DNA of 64,000 bases from Cristatella mucedo. Lineage: Eukaryota; Bryozoa; Phylactolaemata; Cristatellidae. Both the position numbers and the translations under genes were made by a program. The DNA is taken from the NCBI GenBank assembly GCA_009760855.2, contig WPIO01000155.1:796401-860400 (forward strand), written 5' to 3'. A model generated the notes under the pieces. That model worked only from the letters and a program-made list of their open reading frames with translations, ran no database searches and had not been told where the DNA came from. Positions 24,960 to 36,074 of the stretch are shown here, piece by piece (the first letter of the stretch is position 1; each line of letters starts with the position of its first letter).

Positions 24960-25745
24960 TGCATTCTTATGCTTTTGCGCCAAAGCAAAATATGAGTGTC
25001 CTGTTCCAAAGGAACAGTTCACAAGATATCAGCTCAACAGTCAAGTCTCCGCACGTTCAGGCACACGCGTAACTAAGTTGCTCCACGTATGCGTGACATC
25101 CAGACTGGACGTCTGCGACTCTCATTGATCGCAGGTCCGCCGGTGCTGCGGATGACTTAAAGGGCTTGCGAGTGGTGCGAAACTCCGCCGCTTCTCCTGT
25201 CTATAGTAAGCATCGCACCTGCCACGCTAAACCGGTTCACTGCACCGACCTGCAATGGCTCGCCACCGAGCGAAGCTCCGACTGCCGGGAGGTTAAAGGT
25301 CACTTACTAGCAGACCCCTCAATTCCCTTGCTCGCGCCAACCTCTAATAAGTACTTCCTTCTGAGGCATCGCCGTGTCGCGTCGCCATCTATCCTGTGCA
25401 AGATCGTTTTTAGCTGCTCCTTGAACCAACCTCAAATCCTTTGGTAACCTTTGACCTTAAATTCGAATGCTCCCCATAGCGTAATACTCGCTCTCGACTG
25501 ACAAATTACGACGTACGCTGATTTGACGATATTTTAAAAGTTTCTTAAAACAGCGTTCTACTCAAAATTTTCTGGGTTCCTGTGAATCTTCCGCGGTGTG
25601 TTCACGAGTGCTGACTGACGCTACGCCTGCCATCACTAGCCAACTGACACGCTTCCTTTCAAGCATGTACAAAGTACCTAGAAATTGCTTTAGTTTTTTG
25701 CAGGAGGCAATACAAATTTATTCTTGTTGTTTCTATTAGTATCAT
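24960..25745 (+). mobile_element. LINE family A fragment, decayed
   Basis: C-terminal RT fragments in shifting frames: 'TKLLHVCVTSRLDVCDS' (25070-25125), 'RVVRNSAASPVYSKHRTCHAKP' (25168-25235), 'TDLQWL' (25248), then a 3' UTR and a tail ATACAAATTTATTCTTGTTG at 25707. Confidence 0.75.
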
Positions 25746-26289
25746 TGGAGACGTAAGCAGAAAAGGCTCAAAAGAAATAGCCTGAAGTAGCACTGCGAAG
25801 GAGTACCGCGGAAGAGCACCTGCTCTTCCGCGTCTCTAAACGGAGGCTGGAGCTGGAGCCACTCCTAGAGAGCCCTGAGCTTCGCTCAGAATCAGGCCGC
25901 CGCCTAAGAGAAACCTGACCACTAAGTAGAAATATGCTCCTCAATTTGAAGACTCTTGAGTTTTGCATCGAATGCGCGCCCCTTGGCAGACATCGTTTGG
26001 CCTGTCTAAAAGAAAACTAGTGGAGCCGCCAATCTAAGCTTACGAACCGTCTCTTCAAAGGCACATCGCGGCCTCTCAAGAAACTGACCCCAAGCATGCG
26101 CGCCAAACACGCGGTGCGTGAGCCAGCATTCGTTTTGCCCCGTCGACAAAAACCTACTCGAGGCTTGAGAAATGGCAAGACAACCTGCCCTGCCATGCCC
26201 TGACGACCTTCTAGAGGCGCCCGAGCGATGAGTGGCGGAGACGTCTCTAGAAGCGCTAGTCTCTAAGCCTAGCACGCCCCTGCCTGGGT
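25746..26289. other. no supported feature
   Basis: Unique sequence. Serine/arginine-rich open frames on the minus strand without domains. Confidence 0.35.
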
Positions 26290-26960
26290 TGTATCTCCGT
26301 AACTGTGACTCCGCGAAGTCACAACTACTGAGCGGGTGCTACGCAGGAGAGTTTTGTATAGCGCACTCGAAGCCTAAGCGGCTTTCGGTATGCATGCGCT
26401 AGCAAACAGACTTCGTCTCACGCAGCAAAGAAAAAGCGAGAAGCACATCTGAGTCAGGAGGGCAGCCGAGGTAGTGCGAGGCATGAAAGTAGCAGCTCAG
26501 AACGATGTGAAATGACGTGATAAAGTCGACAGCAGAAGAGTTTATCGCATCGGAATTGTGGGGGGAAAAGTAGCCAAAAACGCACATGTCTATCTCAGCA
26601 TTTATCTCAGCATTTGGGACCCTGTGATTCGTCCTTTGTATGGTTACGGGCGAAGATAATATGCATACTGCCACTAACCGTATTAAAGTGTTGACACTGT
26701 GCATGTCACCTCTAACCCTATTATGCTTGTTAGAATTGTGCACGTTACCTCTAACCAGTTCATTATGCTGCCTTAGCAGCCCAAGTTCCTAGAAACAAAT
26801 TAAGTTCTCTGAGGGAGCTATACAAATATATTATTATAATTATTATGACTACGTTCCTCAGTCTAGGAACTGCACAGCAAACGCTTCTATCGCCAATGGT
26901 CTTTACACGGAGGAATGAAACAGCTAATTTATAGTCCCTAGAGGACGCGAGGGCACGAGG
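26290..26960 (-). mobile_element. LINE family B 3' end, split by a younger LINE insertion
   Basis: 3' UTR block at 26330-26500 (ACGCAGGAGAGTTTTGTATA, GCCTAAGCGGCTTTCGGTA). The upstream part of the same element resumes at 26855-26915 (CAGTCTAGGAACTGCACAGC, TCTATCGCCAATGGTCTTTA). The interruption is the plus-strand family A insertion at 26625-26850. Confidence 0.75.
26625..26850 (+). mobile_element. LINE family A 3' end, inserted into family B
   Basis: Starts in the 3' UTR (GGACCCTGTGATTCGTCC...), has GACACTGTGCATGTCACC, and ends AATTAAGTTCTCTGAGGGAG and a (ATT)n tail. Family B sequence lies on both sides. Confidence 0.8.
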
Positions 26961-27129
26961 AGGCTGAAGCTGGTTGAACAGTTCAGCTAAGTATGGAGGA
27001 GTCTAGCTATGGCAGGCCTTGTGGAAGCAGTCAAGCCGTAAAAGGGCCGTGCGAGTCGGCGTAAGAACTTAAATATGGATCCGTTGATCAAACGAAAGCA
27101 ATCAAAGTTTATTCAGCATAGGAGACATG

Positions 27130-27560
27130 CGATCAGACTTTGTTAACTATCAGGGCTTTGCTAACTCTCCTTGCAGCCATATTCAACACCAGCTGAATAA
27201 GCATACAGGCTTTTTTCGATGGCTCAGCCAATATTAAATTGCAAAAATCAAGTTTAGACAGAAACAGTGAGCAGTTAGATTTTTGCAAGACATCGTGATC
27301 GATTTTTACTAATCTTTGAATGGGATTCGACAAAATTGCTAGTGGAGGCAGTAATATTAATTTTAAAATGCTGGCAGCTGTCAAAGAGGACACCTTAATC
27401 TCGAACGCACAGTGACCGTCGCACAACAGCATTTCCTATTAGAAGAGCAAAGCCTTCTAGTCCAGCAGCACGCTTAGGGTTATGAGCTATGAGCAGCAGT
27501 TCGGTTTTATCGTCGTTTAGTTTAGGGAAATTTGCCGAAGTCTAGGATCGAATGTCGGAT
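27130..27560 (-). mobile_element. LINE reverse transcriptase fragment, old
   Basis: Minus-strand frame containing 'LSKLDFCNLILAEPSKKACMLIQLVLNMAARRV', recognisably the RT C-terminal block, and further upstream a LNDDKTELLL-like block at 27490-27530. More diverged than the nearby family A copies. Confidence 0.65.
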
Positions 27561-27589
27561 AGGCAAGAATTCAGCTCATGCTTTCTATA

Positions 27590-27677
27590 AAACACATGCA
27601 AAACTGCCTAAACAAGATTCAGTGCTCTGCGATCGCTATACAAATTTATTATGATTATGATTATTATTATTATGAGG
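27590..27677 (+). mobile_element. LINE family A-like 3' end
   Basis: CATGCAAAACTGCCTAAACAAGATTCAGTGCTCTG, a ..CGCTATACAAATTTATT end and a (ATT)n tail. Confidence 0.7.
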
Positions 27678-27753
27678 ACACCTTTGGCCAACGGGAACAT
27701 GAATGACTGCAATCTTGAAGGGGAGCCATAAGCATAGACCTCTAGCTCTCTAT

Positions 27754-27888
27754 AGTTCATTTGTATAGCACCCTAAGAGAAATTAATTCCTATTCAGGCG
27801 CTTCGCACATGCCTCGTGGCTCGAGCCCACGACCTCAGCCAGACCTTGGTCGGGCGAGCACCTTAACCGCTGAACCAAACCAGCTCTA
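27754..27888 (-). mobile_element. tRNA-derived SINE, complete-looking copy
   Basis: In gene sense (minus): A box TGGTTCAGCGG (27867-27877) and B box GGGCTCGAGCC (27818-27828), spaced about 40 nt as in a tRNA promoter. Then the unrelated body CACGAGGCATGTGCGAAGCG and a 3' end CTTAGGGTGCTATACAAAT. The 3' part follows the same order as the LINE family A end (GCGCCT..., TTCTCT.GGG, GC..TAT). SINEs of this kind are transcribed by RNA polymerase III and copied by a partner LINE that recognises the shared tail. The acceptor stem does not close, so it is not a tRNA gene. Confidence 0.85.
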
Positions 27889-27889
27889 G

Positions 27890-27966
27890 CTGCATCTGGA
27901 AGCCGTATACCTCTAGCTGTCTAGCTGCATCTGGAAGCCGTAGACCTCTAGCTGTCTAGCTGCATC
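27890..27966. repeat. 35-bp direct repeat flanking the SINE
   Basis: CTAGCTGCATCTGGAAGCCG / TAGACCTCTAGCTGT units, about 2.2 copies. A further partial unit (TAGACCTCTAGCT) lies on the other side of the SINE at 27736-27748, so the SINE seems to have entered this short array. Confidence 0.85.
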
Positions 27967-28819
27967 GGGCAAGCGCTCAGTCATCTCGCTTTCCTCACTT
28001 CGCCGTTGACTTGCGGGCGGCGTAAGCCAGAGACGATGCTTCGATTTACTCGCGATCAAGTAAGGATCAGCTGGCATCTGACGCCACATAGTCTCAAAAG
28101 TATTCTGAAATGAGCGGAGCTCATTCAAGACTCTTCAGTAAAAGAGCCAGGGAATGAGCCAAAGAGTGTTGTCAGCCAATCATAAATGACTGGTGCTGAT
28201 TACTCACCACCGCGACTTTATCTGCTCCAAGAGCTCTATTTACGATCTCGGCTACGTCTCATCATGCAATAAAAATATGGCACGTCACAGTGACTACCTA
28301 AGTGTCCGTGCTTTGCTAATAGCCACCTAAGTGCTCTAAATCCTCCCAGTGGCCAGGCAGCGCTGGACGACGACTAAATTTTACAAATTCTGCAGGCATT
28401 GCTTGTAGCTCAATAGTAGAGGATGCAGCAATAGCTCCGGGCAGCCCCGTCGGCCGTCGGCCCGGGAGCAGCAGGAGACGTTGGATAGTTCCGCTGCCTA
28501 AAGGTCACATATAACTGTATACGTAAAGCTGTATACTGGTAAGGACGCCGGAAGGAGCAATTTAATTGGCTTTTAAGACAGTAGCACTGCGCCGCCGGCT
28601 AATCGCAACTGACCGGGTCTTCATAGTTTACATTAGGCCAGCATGTTTGATTAGGACCTCGTCTACATCATGCTTTATCTCGTTTACAGCACAAGCCAGC
28701 AGCGCGGCTAGCCAAGCCACATCGTCACACCTAGGGAACATGATCCTGCTAGGAAGTGGGCGTCAGGCGTATCTGACGCAATGAGGCCACCGATAAACAG
28801 TCAAAAGAAGCTCGAGCGG
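27967..28819. other. no supported feature
   Basis: Unique sequence, nothing recognised. Confidence 0.35.
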
Positions 28820-29660
28820 ATTGATGGATGGAAGGATTGGTGAGGGATGAAGGTATTAGGTAAGCGAGCCAACGGCTGCCTGAAGCAAGGAAGACGTTAA
28901 GCAGCTTCGATGGAGGTGGGGATAGCGAGATTGAGAGGAACGGAAGAGTCGGGAGGAATGGGGGACTGGGAGGCGTGGAACGATTTCGAGGGATGGAAGG
29001 ATTGGGAGGACTAGAATGATTGAGAGCGATAGAAGGATTGAGACGGATGGAGGAATTGGGTGGAATGGAGGGACTGGGAGGCATGGAAAGATTGAGCGGG
29101 ATGGAAGGATTGGGAGGGATTGATAGAATATGAAAAAATGAACGTAACGTGGAGAAGTAGAAACAGCGAAAACTTGGAGGTGAGAAAGCTGCATAAGCGG
29201 CGAAACGCGTCGCGGAAGAAGACCACCGGACCTAGAATAAAGAGAGCGTAGAATAGCAAAACAGTGAGGGAAGAAGGATGGGGGCGTGGCCGTGGCAGTG
29301 GGTGGGACCTGTAGCAGGTGCACTCTTTCATGGGAGGGAATGAGAACGACAGAGGAAAGCAGTGATAGAAGACAGAGAGGGAGGCTGAGCAGCAGACTGA
29401 GACTAGTCAGGAGAGGCAGAAGCAGAGAATGAATGGCGGCGGGAAGTAGGAGCAGAGTGGACGTTAGGAGATGGCAGGATGGAGGATGCAGTGGAGACCG
29501 TCGAGGAAGGACGAGGGAGGACAGGAGAGACGGAGGGAAGAGGTAAGAGCAGTGGGAGAGCAGATGAGACCGAGGTAGGGGGACCGAGGCGGGACCGAGG
29601 TATGGGGAGCAGAAGGAAAGCGAGGAAGTGGTAGGATGGAGGGAGAGAGCGCGGGAGGGA
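28820..29660. repeat. degenerate GGATGGAAGGATTGGGAGG minisatellite and purine-rich tract
   Basis: 28820-29125 carries 18-20 bp imperfect units around GGATGGAAGGATTGRGAGG. 29260-29660 is G/A-rich without a strict unit. The proline/serine-rich minus-strand frames over it follow from this composition. Confidence 0.8.
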
Positions 29661-29699
29661 GTGGATGATACTGTGCATGCTGCCACTAATTGGATTGGA

Positions 29700-29995
29700 T
29701 GCTGCCACTAATGGAATCGAGGGACAAGATCAGGATTCCAGGGGTCATGCTGCCATCTTAGGGATGAGCGCTCTGATCTTTTTGGCAAAGAAGCGATCAG
29801 CTAGATCATCATTGGGATTACTAGGTAAGGAGCTAACCTCGGAGTGGTTAAGCAGCTGGTTGATCGTTGATATCAGCATTTTTGGATTGTGCATCCGTGA
29901 TTTAACACTTTTTTTTTATAGAAGCTAAACTTGGCCTTTGCCAGGATCGCTTGGTACGATCTCCAGTTGTCCTCGTATGCCTATCGATGGACAGG
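29700..29995 (-). mobile_element. LINE ORF2 linker/RT start, decayed
   Basis: On the minus strand this reads '(R)RYEDNWRSYQAILAKAKFS(F)Y' and then a region ending in a LADRFFAKKI-like block. That is the endonuclease-RT spacer order of CR1/L2 elements. No 3' part follows. Confidence 0.5.
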
Positions 29996-30091
29996 CGACC
30001 CGAAAAAATAGCCCCTGACAAAATAGCCCCGACAAATAATCTGCACACAATTCAGCCCCAGAAAAATAGATCCAACTAAACAGCCCCGACG

Positions 30092-30241
30092 TTTGGCCCT
30101 AATCTTTAATATTTTTGATATCGGTTTGATACAATTGGTTCTATATGTCCACGATTACGGAAAAAAGCTCCAGGACGTTAGATGACGTACACAGCCAAAT
30201 ATATCAAACTAAAATAAAAAATATTAAAGACTAGGGCAAAA
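30092..30241. repeat. imperfect 40-bp inverted repeat with 70-bp spacer
   Basis: Left arm 30092-30131 and right arm 30202-30241 share TTTGGCCCTAATCTTTAATA / its complement and continue through an A/T-rich part to TTTGATA / TATCAAA. It could be the ends of a small TIR element or a stem-loop. Confidence 0.75.
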
Positions 30242-31649
30242 AAGCAGAGCTGAACTCGTGTTTCAAATTTAATTCCGATACGTGAAATATCAGTTGAGTT
30301 ATTTAATTTACAAGGCACCAACCGACCCTGGAAATAAAGCTGTATAAAAGTCACAAGTATGCACCTCAACAAGCTTCAAGCATATATCGTGATCTACCAA
30401 GATTCGACAAGTTGGAATACAAGTCACATATGATGCAGAGATCAGTAAATCTTTTATTTTTAGATTTGTTGCTTCCGATTTGCATCTGGGTTAGACGCGG
30501 TTGGAATAACCGATTTTTCTTTCGTATGGAAATCGTCAAAATTTCCGATCCCAGCTCTAACATATTTGTCTTTTGAACGGTACCATAAACACATATTTGA
30601 CTGTCGGACACATTTTTTAGGTATTTTCTTAACATTCCCTCTTAGGAGAGCTGCAGAAACAGGCGGACTATGGAAGCATAAAAGCAGGTCAAGTTAGCCG
30701 GAAGAGGAGAAGTCGGAGAGCGAGCAGGAGCAGACGGAGAGGATGAGACGGTACGAGAAGGTCAAGGTAAAAGGAGAGGAGAGGTAGGGGAGAGCGAGCA
30801 GGAGCAGACGGAGACTACCGAGTCCTGCGATAATAGCTAATCATCTGTTATTGCTAGATCAATCATCTGAGGAAGTCTAAAAGAAAGGTCACACAAAAAG
30901 TAAAACCTGGAAATATATCAGCATGAAAGCTTGCTAATGATGAAAATAATGAGACGAGGCAATGATAAGAGGCATACTAATTGCAAATCATTAAGGAGGC
31001 AAACTAATTGTGAATCATTAACTGCCGCTCTCGACCAATTCTAAACCATAAACCGAATAATGAGAGCTCTCTGCGCTGGCGGCACTTGACCGGGTCTGGC
31101 GGCACTTGACCAGCAATTACAAAGGACAATGACGGAAGTATTTGAGAAAGGTCGCAGCTAGCGAGTCAACATTCGCGTCTGGAACTCATAGGCGTCTCCA
31201 TATGGAGCCCATCTTTGGAACACCAACGCATGCCATTCCAAGGAAGCTAGCGGCAGGCAAGCAGATTCGGCTTCACTGTCGCTTATAAGAACACTTTGAA
31301 AATACAAACTGTGGACATATATACGCAGAGATACTTGCCGTAGATATATAGCAATAATCATTGTGGACCTAGACCGAAACGCGACCAGCGACACCCTCGC
31401 GTTCACGCTCGTTCCAAGGGGACTCCTTCCTGATTAATCTTCGCCATCTTTCTAGTAATCTTTCCGCGAATCCTGCACCCCCTTTCCAGTAATCCATTTC
31501 CTGTAATGGTTTAAGCCGTCACAAAGAAGCTGGAGTGAGGACCAATGGAGACTTCTAGCTCGGCTTTGACTCAAAGAAACTCGGCTACTCTCAGAACCGA
31601 TCCAAGTTTGTTTCTCCGTTGGCCTTCGGAGGACAAGGTCAATTATCCA
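30242..31649. other. no supported gene
   Basis: Mostly AT-rich unique sequence. A 25-bp direct repeat (GGAGAGCGAGCAGGAGCAGACGGAGA-like) occurs at about 30714-30741 and 30789-30816. Confidence 0.4.
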
Positions 31650-32030
31650 GTGAGCTGTGGCAGGATTAGCTGTCCCACTCCTCCGCGTAAAGACAGTTGG
31701 CGACAGAAGCTTTAGCTCTGCAGGTCCTAGACTGTGGAGCTCGCTTCCACAATTCTTACGCAACGACAACTACTCTGCTGCTGCCGACTATGGCTCATCC
31801 TTTTCAGCGGTCCTGAGCTGCTACTTCTATGCTACTCACTACCTCAACTGCTCTCCTGACTCTGCTATGCTTCCCACTTTCTCTTTGTTGCGTGAGACGA
31901 AGTCTGTTGGCTACCGAATGCGTACCGAAAGCCGCTTAGGCTGTGAGTGCGCTACACAAAACTCTCCTGCGTAACACCTACATAGTCTGCATGACTCTGT
32001 GGAGTTACTGACGGAGATGCGTTACGTTGC
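31650..32030 (+). mobile_element. LINE family B 3' end with readable C-terminus
   Basis: The best family B copy. The frame reads VKTVGDRSFSSAGPRLWSSL, PQFLRNDNYSAAADYG, then SCYFYATHYLNCSPDSAMLP and TFSLLRETKSVGYRMR. The first block is the conserved C-terminal '..DRSFS.AGP+LWNSLP' of CR1/L2 ORF2. The 3' end is GGAGTTACTGACGGAGAT, with no microsatellite tail, unlike family A. Confidence 0.82.
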
Positions 32031-32354
32031 ACTACGTTGCAGCTCCTTCTCACATGACGACAGCATTTCTTGCGACTACTATCTTCTCTTCTAATGGGAG
32101 GGAGGATGTTTTCAAATTAGGCAAAATGCACTGCATGCAAACCTGCACCTATTCATTCGTTAGAACCATAAGTTAGAAATGTTTTCCCTTGCACTACTCT
32201 GCCAACTCGGCATGTAAAGCAACAGTCAGAATATTTACTAAGGTGCTCAACTGTCCGGCTTTAGTTGAAATGCTCGCGAGTTGCCATCAATGACAGTTAC
32301 GAGTGGATTGGATGCTCGTTGACTAATATTCGCGTGATAGGCAATCATTTGGTA

Positions 32355-32445
32355 ATGTTTTCTATACAGCATCTGCGACGTGCATAGAAAGGGTCTCTGT
32401 TCTCTGAGAGTGCAATACAAATATATTATTACCATTATTACTGTT
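32355..32445 (+). mobile_element. LINE family A 3' end
   Basis: CAGCATCTGCGACGTGCATAG, TCTGTTCTCTGAGAGTGC and ATACAAATATATTATTACC tail. First of three same-strand insertions in a row. Confidence 0.75.
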
Positions 32446-32449
32446 ATGG

Positions 32450-32705
32450 CAATGCAAAGAAAACCTAAAATCATTTGCAGACCGTGCCTTTAGTAGGTAT
32501 ACTCCCAAAGCATGGAAGTGACTTCCGGCTTGCGTCAAAACATCCCCTGACTTGACCACATTTAAAAAGAAACTAACAACGCATCTATTTATCACAGCAC
32601 ATAGCTACCACTAACCATTTGATCTTGCTTCCTTTGAAGCAATTGTAAAGCGCCTAGAAAGAGATTGATCTCTCTGAGGACGCTTTATCAAATGTATTAT
32701 AGTGG
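32450..32705 (+). mobile_element. LINE family A 3' end
   Basis: C-terminal RT codons '(F)ADRAFSRYTPKAWK.LPACVKTSPDLTTFKKKL' (32465-32580), then UTR and CGCTTTATCAAATGTATT. Begins directly after the tail of the previous copy. Confidence 0.8.
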
Positions 32706-32950
32706 GTCCATGCGATTTTACCTGTACGTGCTTATGCGTTCTGTCTGACACAGCAGTGCTGTCTGCCACAAACCTTATTTGCATTCTGACCCTGTGCATG
32801 TCACCCCCTAACTATGCTATTCTTGTTGTAATTGAGCACGCTACCACTAACCATTTGATCTTGCTTCCTTTCCAGCAAATGTCAAGTGCGAAGAAAGAGA
32901 TTTAGTACCCAGAGGATGCTCTATCAAATGTAGTATTATGATTATAAAGA
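32705..32950 (+). mobile_element. LINE family A 3' end
   Basis: 3' UTR (GGGTCCATGCGATTTTACC...), CCCTGTGCATGTCACC, GCAAATGTCAAGTGCGAAG and a CTATCAAATGTAGTATTATG end. Begins directly after the tail of the previous copy. Confidence 0.8.
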
Positions 32951-33089
32951 CCTAAAATTTAAACAAAACGAAAAAAAGCAGCTCCAGCAAAATTTGCTCC
33001 AGGATTTCTACAACTGGTCAGATGAGGTGCTCAGCAGATGCTTCAACGGATCAGCTCACTCAGGAGAATGAGATGGCGAGGGAGACAGA

Positions 33090-33540
<451 letters not shown>

Positions 33541-35209
33541 ACATGGTAGGTGTCAGACGCCTGGGCTGCTGGGTCTCACTTGTCACCACTGGTATCCTAG
33601 CTGACGCGTGCAGTGGTCGGTATTTGAAAGCATCTGCTCGTCGACAAGAATGCTTTACACGCATGCCATTAGATTAAAGGCTACAACACGCGAGATTCCA
33701 AGTAATAAACAGGCACCTTGTCGACAGAGACGCTGAGTTCTGGGCGTGAGGCTGAGCGAGGCTACCTCACTATGCAATGTCTAAATGGACAGAAACTCAA
33801 CGAGTTCAAGAGTAAAAAATGCCTGCACGCCATGTGCACTAAATAAGAGACTCTAATCTCAACAAGAGACCACGTTGAATTGCTGATGCTGGAAAGTTAG
33901 AAGGATGCTAGCCCCACTACTAGAGGTCAGGGTTCGATTTGAAGGTTAAAGTAGAGAGCTAAGGGTGCCTCGGAGTAGATGCTTACGAGCTGTGTGCTAC
34001 AAAGATGCTTCCGAGCTGTGTGCTACAGAGATGCCTCGGAGCTTTTGCTCTTTCGAAGAAGGATAACTAGCAGCTAACCGTGAACCGCTGCAGCCGGTAG
34101 AGAGCTGTAGGAAGCTTTGAGAACTCGACGCATACGGAACCTCGAGTTCGGTACGGAAGTACAGACCACCCGTACAAATAGATTCACCCGAGGCCACTAT
34201 AGATAGCAGCTGCTACACAGTGCATGACTCGCGGCAACTTCAGCTTTCAACCCATTGGCTGGCGCCCAGGAGTCGGTTGATGCCCGGGTCCTTTGAGTCC
34301 CGATAATGGCTTGACTTGTGAGGCAGTGAGGCAAGCTGTGCATGTGAGGCAGTGAGGCAAGCTCGTTTAACTCACATCGAAAGGGCCGGCATGGGGGCAG
34401 CAGCACCTACAGCGAGGATGGGCGAGGCCGGCGAAACGCAGCTGCCACTGCCGATCTGTACTGCGATATCGATGCGCGAGGCGTCGGTCCCGAATGCCTG
34501 CTGGTAGCTGCTACGGCACAATAGCTCAGGTCAGGAGTGGCAGCTAGTTGAGAGCCACATTAGCCAGTTAGCTACATAAGAATGCTAGGCAGCCGGTGGG
34601 AACAGTTTGCAGAGTCGCACAAGCAGCTCTGCTAATTGGGACTCTGGCAAACGGACGCCCGGCTGCAGCTCGGGTCAATAAACAGTCGGCGCTCGATCGC
34701 CGACTGATCGCTGGAACAGCCGTTCAGATTTGGCCGATCCCTGACGGGGCTCGGTTTGGCAAGCGAGACCGACCTCGGGCCACCGGTGGGGAGCCACCAT
34801 CTGCCGGGCTAGCGGAGCAATCCGTTGAGCGTGTGAGCTCGCTCGGCCTTGCTTAGTTAGAGCAGCCAGCCGAGCTGCAGTGACCTCTGGGTGACCTGCA
34901 GTGACCTCTGGGTAAGCGCCAACGGAAAGGAAGCTCCCTCGGCTGCTGAGCAAGCGGCCGATCGCCAGCGTCCGAGCACTCGCCGGAGCCGCGGAGAAAT
35001 GCCCGGCGGCGCATGCGCGATCGCGCACAAGAAGCCCGGCCAGCGGGCACGGCGGCCAGGCGCCGTGCCCGCTGCTGCTGCGAGTCTCGCGGCTGCACTG
35101 GACTGCTGCGAAGGTCACGGCCATCGCTTCCGGTGCAGTTTCCTCACGCAGCAGACGCTGCGGCGGGGCTGCAGGCGGCGCGAGGCGGGGCGGAGGGCCG
35201 TCTCCGTAC
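33541..35209. other. intron or intergenic, rising GC content
   Basis: Short direct repeats (GAGCTGTGTGCTACARAGATGC at 33987-34035; GTGAGGCAGTGAGGCAAGCT at 34318-34364; GTGACCTCTGGGT at 34880-34913). A tRNA-B-box-like GGTCAGGGTTCGATTTG at about 33926. No exon recognised. This is where the intron after the upstream receptor first exon begins. Confidence 0.4.
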
Positions 35210-36074
35210 CTGCGTATTGGTTGCCAACTTCGTCTCTGAGTGCGGCTCGCACGTCCGCGCCGGAAGTGAGCTTGTGGTAGTCGTGCTTGGTCTGCTTCCG
35301 GCTTCTTCGAGCCTTCAGTCCGTCGACGATGGCGCTCGAGGCCAGGTAGCAGAAGCCGTTGGAGACGCTGTCCATTCCTTTGGGGTCACTGAGGAGCTTC
35401 ATCGTAAACCAGCCGCTCTCGTCCCAGATCGCTCGCACGGTGGCCACCAGCGAGTTGAAGTTCACGCCGACTCGCGTCAGCAGCGGGTACTCGGCCAAGC
35501 CGGCAGTCTTTTGGCTGAAGTCGTGCGCCATTCCGCCGGCCGTGATGACCGGCACGTTCCAGTAGGGCGCGTAGCGGCCGACCGGCGCTAGACTGTAGTC
35601 GCAGCACGGGCCGAAGAAGGCCGCCACGCGCTCGTCGGTCACGAGCCGGAACGCCTCGACGGGCGCGTGCGCGCTGCTGCAGCGCGAGTCGGCGTACACG
35701 AGATCGCCGGCGTCCTGGCGCAGCACGCCGGCGTGACGCATCTTCTCCACGGCAATGCGCATGGCCGGCATGCACTTTCGCTTGGAGAACATGAACGCGT
35801 CGTCGGACGGCAGCAGTACGGCCCAGCGCTGCTGCTCCTGCCGCGCCGCGCCCTCCGGCGGCGGCGGCGCCCTGGCCGCCGCCGCTCCGAGCGCGGCCGG
35901 TGGCGTCCGCCTAGCAGCCAGCGTGACGCCGCCGCCGGCAGCGGCGGCGTCGGCTCGGACCGTCACGGTGCATAGAAACGCCGCGGCGGCGGCGAACCAG
36001 CGAAGCCGCAAGTGACCGATTGGCGACCGCCGGGTGGCGGCCGCGGCTGCGGAGCGCATGCCGGCGGAGCGCAT
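35210..36074 (-). CDS. natriuretic-peptide-receptor-like protein, second first exon (signal peptide and N-terminal ANF receptor lobe)
   Basis: 288 codons plus one base (phase 1), ending at donor CAG|GTACGG. First ATG of the open frame, with a second ATG five codons later. Residues 25-41 (WFAAAAAFLCTVTVRA) form the signal-peptide core, followed by an alanine/proline-rich linker to about residue 80. The ANF-receptor lobe then shows AVLLPSDDAFMFS, YADSRC (C132), FFGPCCDYSLAPVGRYAPYW (C157/C158), PVITAGG, LLTRVGVNFNSLV and NGFCYL (C242). C132 with C157 or C158 fits the first family disulfide, and C242 awaits the MCAS cysteine of the next exon. Overall similarity to the 11457-12189 exon is clear in layout but low in sequence, so the two are old paralogous exons. 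The frame stays open for about 530 nt upstream of the ATG, but this is GC-rich and arginine/alanine-rich. Confidence 0.88.

Noticed and set aside
24675-25022. 115-codon minus-strand frame
   Set aside because: No protein family signal, and its 5' part lies opposite a decayed plus-strand LINE fragment.
28749-29708. Proline/serine-rich minus-strand proteins
   Set aside because: They follow from the purine-rich degenerate minisatellite, and adjacent frames are equally open.
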